Of a stretch of DNA of 64,000 nucleotides, positions 26,521-38,300 are shown piece by piece; within the stretch, counting starts at the first letter, position 1, and each line of letters starts with the position of its first letter. The notes beneath the pieces were generated by a model. The model made no database searches and was not told where the DNA came from. It was given only the letters and a program-made list of their open reading frames with translations. The position numbers and the translations under genes were made by a program. The DNA lies in contig NC_092874.1 in NCBI RefSeq assembly GCF_028372415.1, positions 332,462,651 to 332,526,650 on the forward strand. The letters run 5' to 3'. Source of the stretch: Notamacropus eugenii. Its lineage: Eukaryota > Chordata > Mammalia > Diprotodontia > Macropodidae.

Positions 26521-26769
26521 TAGAGGGGAGTAGTAACTTAGAAATAATTGATGTAAAAAGGAATTTTGAAATATAAAAATTACCCTTTTAAAAAACTGGG
26601 CTGAGAAAATGAAGTACAAATATTTTAAGAAAGTCCAAAATTTTGAATTCTTCACATGCAGGTTGTTCCTGCCTTGCTTTGAAAAATGAGCCTCAATCAT
26701 GCAGTACTTAAGCCACAAATAAAATGCAAATAGCAGAGTTTCAGGCAGTGTGACTAGGGTGGTAGAGAT

Positions 26770-27001
26770 ACTTCGGGGACCATGGGCTTTTGTATTGATT
26801 CTAAAGCCATCACAGAAGCCCATGTCTGTCAGGTGACAGCTTCAGGCCAAACAAGTGCAGCCATGCTCCCTGTGGCACCTGTGACTGCCTCCAGGAGACG
26901 AGGTTGCCCTTGGCGTGCCGTTTGTTCTGGCCTGTTATCACCTTTAACAATTTTTGACCAGGAGGATGTGGAATAAAAGTTTTTAAAAAAAAAAAAAAAA
27001 C
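26770..27001 (+). pseudogene. unidentified poly(A)-tailed retrocopy
   Basis: About 215 bp of C/G-richer sequence ends in ggaataaaagttttt and a 16-17-base A-run, as expected for a retroposed mRNA 3' end. I could not identify a parent gene, and target-site duplications are not obvious. Confidence 0.4.
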
Positions 27002-28771
27002 AGTAAAACATGGTGGCTCACCATGAGGGAATGAGGTTGTACGTCTGATAGAACATCTTAATTAGAATTTGTAGTTGTAATGAGATATAAAGTATGGTTT
27101 ATACCAGACAAATAAATTGAACATTACTTATTACCCAACAATCATAGTAATGAGCCAGACATTATTTAAATGCAATGAGCCTAGTAATCAAAATGTGAAC
27201 CTAAATCCTAGTTCATTTTGGACCTAAGCTAATGTGATGCAACAACAGATTTGATGGAATGAGCTGGGAGCAGTAGAAAGGTGATAGAACTTTTCCCCTC
27301 TTCCTTTCCCTGCTAGTTTATAGGTTGACAAACTTTTAAAAGATTTAAAAGCCCTAGGAAGAGAACTTTGCCTTGGTTTTCACTTGCTTCAATACAAGTT
27401 AAACATAGTCCTTCACACTGCTTGGTAGATAAGGAAGAGTGACCTTTGGATGGGGTCAAAGGTTAATCTGGCAAAAACTGAAGAGAACACTATCAGAAAT
27501 CAGCTGAGACCCAGTGTACAAAGGCAACAGAAACTTGCCTGGAGTATAAGCACTAAGAAAGGCAAAAGTCCTGAAATTAGAATATAGAAGATATCTGTGA
27601 CTCAATATAGATCTTCTTTGAAAAAAAAAAAACCAATGCAAAGAAAATCAGGCAAATGAATATTCCAGGGGCTGTGTTTTCCTAGAATTCAGACATATTA
27701 ACTTGTTATTCTAAAGAAAATATTCCTTTTTATTCTGAGTTATCTTCAAAAAAATCTTCATCTGAATGCAGCTTCTAAAGTGTCTTCTAGAGGAAATGAG
27801 AATGTACTGCCCATAAGAGGTAATATTAGAATATAATTATCTCAGCCTAATTCCCACCTAAAAATGAGCTACATACATTCTGGGTTTAGTGTTTCGTTAA
27901 GATTCCAAAACCTATAATGCCCTTTTCTAAACTCCTAGGGAAACTTTTTGGTTGATGAGAGAAATGAGAATGTTTCACAGGCTGCCTCACTTGCAGAATC
28001 CAATGATCCCAATCCTGCCTCTCCATCTTACCTAGTTTCAGAAGGTTCTCTCACACACTGGAAGTGGGCAAGAGGAGGCAAAAAAAAAAAAAAAAAAATG
28101 GAGGGGTGAACTGTTGGAAAGCATGTCCATAAGACACTGTCCATGCTTGCCGTGGCTAATATCAGGGGTAAGGGAAATATCATGCAACATTTAAAACATA
28201 ACTGTTGTAACAGAACTAGTGCCTCTTCCTCATCCAAACCCACAATTTATTGACAGGTACATTCACTGTTGGAGCCAGTGAATAAATTATACACCAAAAT
28301 AGCAAACACAATGTTACATCCTTCAACTACCACCCCTAGCCCACCCCACCCCCCAGCAACACCAGTGTTCTTAGTTTCTCAGTAGTTTTTAGTTTCATAA
28401 TAAATATTTCTTGACTCCAGCTATTTCCAGGGCATGCCCATAAGCTTTAATATCTATAAAGAAGGGAAGGGTAGTGGAAAAGAAAGCAAAATTGTTTCCT
28501 TAAAATACCAAGCTTGAACATGTCAAGGTATGGTGATTTCCCAGGCAGTCATGTCTGTTGCTTGGGCTCACCCTTAGCTCGAAGGTGAGGGCTGGTTTCT
28601 CTAGGAAATCACAGTGACACACCAACATTCCATGAAGTAACTTTACAGCAAATACCCAGGTGCACAGACTCAAAGGAAAACAACGGAGATGTTGAGAACT
28701 TTTAAGATGTTTTAACCCACGGGGAAAAAAGCGGATCATTCCATGGGGAAGTAACAATACAGGTATTATAT

Positions 28772-28789
28772 TTTATTTCACATTTTATT
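28772..28789 (-). terminator. distal UBE2R2 poly(A) signals (two AATAAA)
   Basis: Two minus-strand AATAAA hexamers lie 12 nt apart (28784-28789 and 28772-28777), followed by a T-rich stretch. This is the best candidate for the main transcript end. Confidence 0.65.
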
Positions 28790-31306
28790 AGTAGACAGAT
28801 GTGCAGAAAAGACAAAAATAAACTACTAATGGGGAGGACAACACAAAATGCATCAGTTAATCCTTTCTGGTAACTTATAATACTGAAGAAAAGAGGAAAA
28901 ACATCTAGAATTTTAGCTGTGAAATTTACTAAGAAGTCTAGTGCATCCTGCTGGTTTCAGAACAGTTGAAAGTTGCATCTGAATCTTGTTTTAATAATAA
29001 ATGTAAACCTTGTTCATCAGGATGGGAAGGAGGGTGGGGTAAGAAAAGCAAGAATATTATAGTTAAGGTAAACTTTTTTCCCCTCAATTTCTTAGATATT
29101 TTATAGTCTTACTTTGTTTGTGTGTCTCCAAAACAACAGAAACCAGCAAGTAAACAAGTAAATGACACTTGGGTGTAACAGAGGAAATGATTAGTCAAAT
29201 GGGGGAAAAAACTGGAAATGTTTTTAAAATAAAGCAGAGGGGCAGGGGGAACCAACAAAAGAATCCTGATAATGCATCTTCTACCACCAAGCCTGAATAT
29301 ACAAGTCACTGGAGATCATACAGTAAGGTCTCTCATAGTACAAAGGGAAGCAGATCCTGAAGGATGCAGCATCCACATTTCAAACCAAGTCATTGGTACG
29401 GCTACTACCACAATGATCTGGCCTGAACCTCTGGCCCTTGAACCACCTCCCCTTAACCTCCACAAAAGGGAAATAGGAAACATGAACCACACTTGGCCAC
29501 TTCCCCACAGACAGCATAGGCTGCCACCAACGCCAGTTAATCTGATGTATTCTCAGAGAAGTCCCTGGGACGGTTCTCAGAGTCAGACTGTCCTATGAAT
29601 GCCTACGGTTTCTTACAAGCTAATACACCCCAGATATGTTTCTTGAACACAATCTTATTAGATAGTAGCCACACACTCAATATGTAACACACCAAAAGAC
29701 TAAGCCAGAAGCTCCACCTACATTTTCTACCTTCCATCTCTGGCTCCCTGAGTCAACATGCAACAGAGGCTGATAGATCTTAGAAAGATGGATACAGCCT
29801 CAGCCAGGGCTCAGCAGCAACTCTGAAATAAAAAGGAGCCAAGACTGGCATGTAGGAGATTTCTCAGCAGCAAGGGATACAAAATCCCTGGGGACTTACT
29901 AGAAATAACAAAACTGGGCCACTTTTGACTCTTGGCTGCTGGGCACTGGAGGAGGATGTCACAGGGACAAGTTCAGATAAATTAAGGGTCCCTGAAGTCA
30001 TCCTTAAGTCAATAACAAGGGAGTTAAAAGCCCAGGCGTTAGAAAGATGTTTAATGAGGGGTGGCTAGCAGCAAGTGCTGGCACAGGGCCCAGCAAATTC
30101 TCCTCAATTTCTATTTTAAAAGAACTTGTCCCCAACCCACCCCTCAGGAGATGGAACCAGCTCCTTGCTGGTTTTAGGATCAAAGATGATTAGCCCAGGG
30201 CTAAGCAAAAAAGCAAGAAATTGAAGAGCTAATGAAAACCCTGAGATCAGAAAGGAAGGGAAGTTAAGTAAGAGTGCATTATTAACTCTTAATCCCTCAC
30301 CACTACAGGATCCCTGGGATGCAGCTAGGATTTTCTTACAGAAGAACATTCCAGAAGGGTAGTGCTAAGTAAAAGAACTAATGAAGAGATGCATCCAAAA
30401 TAGGACTCTGGTCAGCGCTCCCTTTATTCCCTCACTTGATGTGAAACCTTTAGCATTCTAGGGTCTTTCTCCACTGCTCTCGCCCCTTCCTCTGCTATGG
30501 AAGGAATATATGAACTTCTGTCCTGATAGAAACTCTAAAATTCTGAAATTGCTAGCTGTCAAAGGCTGCCAGGACCCCCACCTGTCGGTCTGGAAAAATT
30601 AAGAGCAGTGATTTCCAGGACAAAGTTTATCAAGGGAGGTCCCCCACCTTCCCACCAATTTCCCTAAAGCAGAGAAGGGAACTCTACTGTAGGTGGTGTT
30701 TCAAGTCCGACACAGACTCCACGTGGCTCATCTACTGCCTGTGGCTAAGTAAGGTCTTCCTTCCTGGGCCACCTGCTCCCTCCGGGCGTGCTACTCAGGT
30801 CTGCCTCTGGAGCTATCCAGCCAGCAGTACAGGACTTTTACTATGACAGAGGAGATTTAACAAGAAGAAAATTTATCAGTTCAGATTACATTCAATGAAG
30901 AAAGCAGTAACAGGTCACTACTCACTCACATCCACATTTATCACTATAGGGTGTAGTAGCTTAATGGAAATACCAAAACCAGAACACTGGACATGCTCCT
31001 GGGACTAATACTGGCTGAATAACACCGGCTATTTTAAAAGACCCAAACACAGACAGACCCATCAGGTAGCATAAGATTGTTCCCTGTGGGGAAGGGACTT
31101 GTTTTAAATCCACTGAAACCTATTTCCCCTCCTGGTGGTGGCCATCAGCAGGAGCTATCTTCCCCCCAGCAGCATCTTCACAAATGGCATAGTGATTTTT
31201 TTTTTTTAAACCCTTCCTTCTCACCACCAAAAAAATCCCACAAAAAAACCCCTGCCTTAAAAAATAAATAGCAACCAAGTGCTCAGTTCTATGTAAAGTA
31301 TGAATA

Positions 31307-31312
31307 TTTATT
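31307..31312 (-). terminator. candidate proximal UBE2R2 poly(A) signal
   Basis: AATAAA on the minus strand, about 780 nt after the stop, with a GT-rich stretch downstream (gcacttggttgctattt). It would give a short 3' UTR. Confidence 0.5.
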
Positions 31313-32086
31313 CAGGCATTAGATCCCAATCAATTTTTTAAAAATCTGATTTTTCTCTCCACCCCAGTATAGCTGAGGTCTCAATATTAAGATTGTTTCA
31401 GAGAGGCTGAAAAGTAGTACTGTGCCTTTCAGTAACACATTTCCTCCAGCTCAGCACACAGCTGCTTACATCATCTGCCTCACACCTTAAAAAAGGAGAA
31501 AACAAAATTCACCACCACAAGGTTAAATGCGATGTGCACACACTAATGTCATAAATGGAGCAGCCAGAACCTTGGCAAATTTGCTTCTTTTTTTTTTAAA
31601 GGTTTTGTGGGGTTGGTTTTTTTGTTTTCCAATTTTTCTTTTGCCACCCAGTATATGCAGCACTTGTGAACTCCCAAAGACCCGACTTCTGATGGGTTCC
31701 CAGCTTTAAATACATTAAACGTCTTGATGAGAGACTGTATTTAATTCTTCAAGAATCTAAACACAGACCAAACGTGTTTCTCTGTGAACACTTTGTAGAG
31801 ATGAAGTGAGAAGGGAGTTTCAGGTTTTGTTTTAAAAAAGGAATCGTAATACAGTGATGGAAGGATAAAGAATGCAAGAATTCAAACATTCTGTGGAGGG
31901 TTACTTCCTCTCCGGTGAGAGGTCCATAAAAAGGAGCAAACTGAGATCCACACAACAGGAGACAGCAGTAGACACGCTTGTTTCCCCCACCCCCTGTGTA
32001 TGGTTTTTGCCACCGGACTGCTGAGTTACCGCTGCTCCCTTTGGCCTGAGATGGCTGGGCAGTACAGGGGGCACAGAGGGAGCAGG

Positions 32087-32306
32087 TCACGACTCCTCAT
32101 TCCCAGAATCATCATCATCATAACAGTCGGCATCTTCTTCCTCCTCATCTTCATCATCAATGTCATCATCGTACAAGTCGTCATAAAGTAAATCCGAACT
32201 GTTGTCATTGGAAGGCACTTTAGTTTTGATGCAGTACTCAGCCAGTGTCGTGGGGACCTTCACGCCATCCTTCTCTGCTTCAGCCTTAGTGGCCAAAACT
32301 TGTTTC
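32087..32306 (-). CDS. UBE2R2: UBE2R2 exon 5 (acidic tail, stop)
   Basis: The acceptor on the minus strand is cctttcag. The exon encodes [20 protein letters not shown] through the acidic tail to SGNEES and a TGA at 32087-32089. The tail is written largely in GAT/GAC and GAG/GAA codons, giving the ATC/CTC-rich look of the plus strand. Residue 170 is Leu, as in CDC34; from memory human UBE2R2 has Ser there. Confidence 0.97.
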
Positions 32307-35300
32307 CTGAAAGGAAGAAAACAGAATAGTAAATGCTGGGTCTCTGTCTGCCTTGGGACCTTGCAGTCCATGTCCATTTCCCCCAAGAACAAGAAAGAGA
32401 TGGGCCTCCAAGCTCCAACCACGTGATGCTTCCAAAGGCACCAATGCAGAAAGCTCCAACCAGCAGATCAAGCAAGCGCATGAGGCTGCTTTGCTACCAC
32501 CAAACCTACTTATTTCCCCAACGTTTGCATTATGATCCCCAGCACCTGGCATGGAACAGGCACATAAAAAAAATTCTCTTGAATTTAATTAAGTGGGCTT
32601 AGTTTAGCAGCAGTAAAGACTAGATTTAAATTAAGACATTCTTTTATAAAGGAATATTCAAGAGCTCCTTTTACTTTGCCAAAACCCTAAGGAGGATTGA
32701 TTTATTATTATTTGTTTTTAAAACCAAGTCATCATTTTCAGAGATGAAAATCAAAGAAATTGTTACAATCCAAGTCACTATAGGACAGGGGAAACATGAC
32801 AGAAAACTGACGTAGAGACAAGAAACAGAATATGGGCAAATAGGTACTCCTCTAGGTAAAGAAATATAAAGTCAGGATCCCCAGGAAACTGAGGCCAGAA
32901 TTAAAGCACTAAGTGTTTGGATAAGATTAAACTTTTCTGAGAGTAAAACGTCAAGGTGATAGGCATAAACTACTGCGAGATCTTTTGATGTGAGGGAACA
33001 GAAGCAGTAGATGAGTATAAATTACACTCTTACAGGACGATGGACTCCAAGCTATCACGTGCCCCCAAAAAGGAACCCAAGTCTTTCAGGGGTTCCTCAT
33101 TCCTCACCTACAGAATAAGATCCAAATACTTTTACTTAGAATTCAAGATCCTTCAAAATCTGGCACATTATCCACTTAATTGGTACTCCATTAAATAAAT
33201 AAAACGGGTTTTCCTGCCAATGTGACCTACTCACTATTTACTGAACATAGTGTGTCCCACTGCCTCCCCATCTCTGATCATGTAGTCTTCCTCTTTCCAT
33301 CCCCCACTCCCACCCCACCAGAAATACTCTTCCTCATCATCTCACTTTTGTCTTTCCTCCCCTGCTAGCCCAGCTCAAGCGCCACCTCTTTTTGGTACAG
33401 TCCATCGACTGCCCTTTCCCTCAGGAATTATTCCCTTCTCTGAATTCCTGTAGCATTTGTAGTGTAAAGCAGTAATCTTAAAATAAGGTCCCACCCCCAA
33501 AATAAGTTATATTATACAGTTATTCATCTCTTTCATTCCACTGTTTTTTTTCTATATATAGACATCCTATATCTCCATCAATCGAACTGTGAGAACTCAA
33601 AGGGCAAAAAACTTATCTGGAACACCCTGCACAGTGCCCTGAAAAAGTAGGTGCTTAGTCAATGTTTGCTGCCAGTGATGACAGCGAGTTATGGTTTGTT
33701 ACCTCCTCCAAGCAATAAGATGTGCTGATGTCACACCAAAAACACCAACAAAATAAACCCTGACCACATCGAGAAGTGTACTGAGAACTAAGCAACGAGC
33801 ACTAGCATCCCCCTGTAGAAAATGATGGTGCAAAGCTATCTATTGCTACTGCAAGTAGCAAGTAGCAGATGGCTGACATGGAGCTAAGACCAAAGGAAGA
33901 AAATTAAAGTGGGGCCAACTAGTGTAGGCATACTAGGGGTGCGGATTTTAGGTCTGCAAAGCTGAAAACCTGGAGAAAATGGGATTGAAGTTTATAAAAT
34001 TGGTAATTGCGCAACTAGAGTGAATAGATTTACTTCTCAAATTCTAGAATATAAATACAACAGAATATCCCCTGAAGGTTTGAAAAACTTGAATCACATA
34101 ATTTTAAAAATGGAAGAGATCATTCAGTTCAGCTCTCTTATTTTTACAGGGAAAATCATTAAGTGATTTGAATAAGGTCACATTGACTAATTAGTGGCAG
34201 AGCTGGGATTTAAAATCCCAGTCTCCTGATTCCTAGGCCTGAGTTCTTTCACTATGCCATGAAAGAAATATACACTAAGAAGAACGTTTATTCAACTCAT
34301 TACCCCAAAGAATTTGTTCAGACTGAGAATAAAAATATACCTATTTAAAGGCTTCGATATGACCATAACCTTCCATATGTGCTTCGGGACCTTTTTCAGA
34401 GAGTATTAGGATGGCCCTAAAATCTTTTGCTTATACTCTTGGGTATTTTAAATGATTTTATTAAAAAACAAAACCAAACCAGATATTAAGAAATGAACCC
34501 TTGATTGTCATTCTGGGACACTATTTTTTTTTTAGTAAAAGAATGAAGATGCTGAAACTCTGCTAACACGATTCAAGTATACAAGCTGACCAATTGCTGA
34601 AGGAGATAAAAAAAATCAGTTACTCAGCACTAGGGGAGGTAATGAAAAAGAAATAAAATTTCCAAGAGCTCTCTAACGAGAACCTCATCAGACTGTGAGT
34701 ATAAAACCTCTGGAGTGACAGTTAAAATTTAATCTTGTGCTAACCGCTAGGTGGCACGGTAGATTAAGCACCAGGCTGGGAGTCAGGAGATCCGAGTTCA
34801 AATCCAACCTCAGACATTTATCGACGGTGACCCTGGGAAAATCACTTAACCTGTTTATCTCAGTTTCTTCATCTGCACCATCAGAAGAAGAAGAACAGCG
34901 CCTACCTCCCAGGGGTGCTGTGAGGATCAAATGAGATCATGATGACAAAGTGCTCCAGTGCAGTGCCGGGCACCCGGGAGACACTATATCAATGTGAGCT
35001 ACCATCATCACCACCATCATCATCATCATCAGTTTCATGCATATCATCCATATCTCCAGAGGAAACCCTGGGGAAGTGCACAGTCCACGAACTACTTTTA
35101 GCCTTGAATGAATGCACACAGTAAGGGCACAAACACACGGTCTTACCTAATGATTTCAGCATATTCTTTATCTTTTCCTTTACTGTCCCTCCATTTCCTG
35201 AACATAACTGAAGCGTCCACATTGGCTGGAGAGAAAGTGTTGGGCTCATTAAGCAGGGAGATTACACTCAACAAGATAGTCCTAGAAACATGAAAGAATG

Positions 35301-38300
35301 ATCAGTCGTAACTATTCATAAAATTCATGTTGATATTTCATAAGTGTTCAAATCCAGGAAAATAGGATTAAATCTTTTCTTTTTCATCCTCCAAAAGATG
35401 AGCTAGCATAACTTGACTTGGGCTGTGATTAAAATATCACAAAGAATTCCAGTTCTTAGAAATTCAGTTAAATACTTTACCTCCAATGTAAAAGTTAACT
35501 TGCCAAAAATAAACTGACCCATAGAAACAGATCCCTTCCCCACCCTACCTCCCAATGGGCAGACAGAGAGAAAGTGGTCACAGTGAATCTAGTGTGAAAA
35601 TGGAAGTCAAAATTAAGGTTCTAGCTATAGTTTATGTTATTAATATTTATACAACAATCTACTGCTCAACCCTGAAGAGGCAGTAAGTCTTTAATTTTGC
35701 AAAAACCAGAAAAAAAAAATCTATGAAAATTATAAATTAAGTAACAATGGATTTGGAAAGATGAACAGAATCAAATACTTTGTATAAAGAAATGCAGAAT
35801 TTCCTTCAATTCTGAAGGGGAGGAAGAAAGGAAGAAGGTGTGCCAGCCAAACAACGAGTGGCCTGAGCAAACAGGGCCAGAGGCATCGGAACACAGCCCT
35901 TATTAACTGAGATGGGCGGCCGCCACTATAGAGTTTACTCCAAACATCCCTAATCTAATCCATTATGTATTAGACTTCAACTCCTCACCCTAGAAGGCCT
36001 TTTCAAGAAGCAGCACATATTAAACAGACCTACCTTTAATGTTAATAGAAAAAATATATTGTTCAGAGACTGGTAATAGTAAGAGAAAGAAGGAAAAGGC
36101 AAGAACAATAAAGCACACACTGGTCTCTCCCTGAACCTGACCATCTTTAAAGTCTTAAATTCCGTGAGCGACAAGGAAACAGCAATCTTCAGTAATACGA
36201 CTGCTTCTAAGGACTGGAAGCTAAACTGAGCCCATTCTGGTTAAATAAGAAATCTAATACTATGATGAAAAGACAAGACTATCAGCTCCAAGATGGTCCC
36301 CTAATATTTCCAGTGTTACATGGAGATAAAGAAAAAATTTAAACTGTAATGTAGGAGGCCTCATGGTGGAAAAAGAATAACCAACTTTTTTAACAGTGAT
36401 GTTTAATCAAATTAGTACAAGTAAACAAAAGTAGCTCCCCTTGTGTTTGATTTGCCTGCTATTCAAAGAAAGGCAACAAATTCACAAGGGTGTGGACTGA
36501 CGTGTCATCACTCGTTTTATTGAAAGATAAGAATAAAAGGAAACATTGAAGATCACTCATGACAGTAAAGACTGGGAAAAGAAATGTTCAGGAAAATGAT
36601 TTTTAGAACTTAGAAAAACAAAATCAATTCAACCTGAAGAGAAAGTATAGTCTTGATTATAATATTAATTAACCTTTAATGAAATTACATACCTGAGTGG
36701 GAAGGCTATATGTCCAACAAGAAAGATAATGATGAATATGAAGTGAAGAGACTTGAGTTTCCACCTGGGCTCCAATATAACCAGCCACATGATCACTGAC
36801 AAGTCTAACTGCTCTGATCTTCTGTCTCCTCATTCAATAGAGGATGAAAATATTTCTACTACACATTTTAGAAGGTTGTTGTGGGAAAGGATTTTGTAGA
36901 TCTTAATGTAAGTAACATATAAAAGTGAGTTATTATGCTGATATGATAAGAGAGTAAACATTTAATGAACCCCCTTCATTTCAGCATCAAGCTATTCCTT
37001 AGTGTGAGGAAGCTCATTCCCAGCCACTGAAGGGAGAGAAATCTAGTCCAAAGGCCAATAAGAAAATATAATAAAATTGTATTTATCTTACTAACAATAT
37101 CTCAACAAATTAACATAACATTTTTCTACTTAAAAACTACTTTTAGACTGACTTGCATCACAATGCAGACAACCATGCAGCTAATGAACTATATATATAT
37201 TATATCTACATATAATATACATATGCACACACACACAAACACACACACACTTGATTATCAGTTCAATGAAGGCAAATACCATGTCTTAGTCTTTGCTATG
37301 ACTTCTGTGCAGTATGTTATATGGTGTAAAACTGTTTCATAAACATTTGTTGAAACTAACTAAAAGATGCAAATAGGAAGCCCCTTCCAGATCCCTTAAG
37401 ATTTCAAATTCACTGGTTACTTGAGCTGGCTTTACCTTCCACTTAAATTGAGGGCTGCTCAAGGTACTTTGAAAACAAAGGTAGAGGAGTTCTGAGGTAT
37501 AGGATAAAGGAAAAAGTCACCCACCAGAAAAATCACAATAGACTGAGGACCTTCATATCCAACAGAAGAATGATGTCTGGAAACCCCCCAGGGATGATTA
37601 TAGTCACCTTAAATGGGAAATCCCAAGATAGGACTGTTACAACTACAACTTAAATTGAGAAAGACTTGAGTCTTTGGGAAGATAAAGCAGTTTAAGGAAT
37701 TTCTAGAGAAGACAGAAATAGGAATTGGACTTATTATTTAATTGGGATTTAATTTAATCCCTCAATCCTAGTGAGGAAGCTCCCTCTACCAATGTAGGTC
37801 ATGTTTTCTCTGCAACTTACAGAGTGACTTCCCAGGAACATAGAGCCAAAATGCTTAAGATCTAAGATTTGAACCCAGACCAGCTCTCTGTATATACTAC
37901 ACTATACAGATTCTTGTCCAGAGAAGAAAAAGGAAGAAGCACACAAAGCTTTTAACAGAGCTCAAGAACTGCCAAACCTTATTCATTCTACCTCAACCCC
38001 CTACTTCCTTTTCTCCACTCTTAAAGTCACAACTCTAGTTCAGATCTTCATCAACTCTTCCCCTAGATTACTATAACAACCTCCTAACTGGTTTTCCTGT
38101 CACACAGCTGCCAAAGTAACATTCTTAAAGTGGAGAAGTAACCAAGAAACTCCAACGATTCCCTACAATGTCTTGTTTTTGTCATTCAGTCTTTTCAGTC
38201 ATATTCGACTCTTCATGACCCCATTTGGGATTTCCGTGCCAAAAATACAGGCACAGTTTGCCATTTCCTTCTCCAGTTCAATTTACAAATGAGGAAAAGG

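Larger units (their letters stand above)
24616..28754. other. intergenic region between converging UBAP2 and UBE2R2
   Basis: Contains an L3/CR1 copy, a hAT scrap and a poly(A)-tailed insertion. About 24620-25460 and 27010-28750 show no gene and no recognised repeat, only A-runs such as 28081-28098. Confidence 0.6.
28755..32086 (-). other. UBE2R2: UBE2R2 3' UTR (long form)
   Basis: About 3.3 kb of sequence without recognisable repeats lies between the stop codon and a pair of minus-strand AATAAA signals. The length is close to the long 3' UTR known for mammalian UBE2R2. The exact end is approximate. Confidence 0.7.
32307..35146 (-). other. UBE2R2 intron 4
   Basis: 2.8 kb holding an L2 3' part (33080-33680), a CORE-SINE (34090-34265) and a SINE with a CAT-rich tail (34742-35037) that ends about 110 nt from exon 4. 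No other feature was recognised. Confidence 0.7.
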
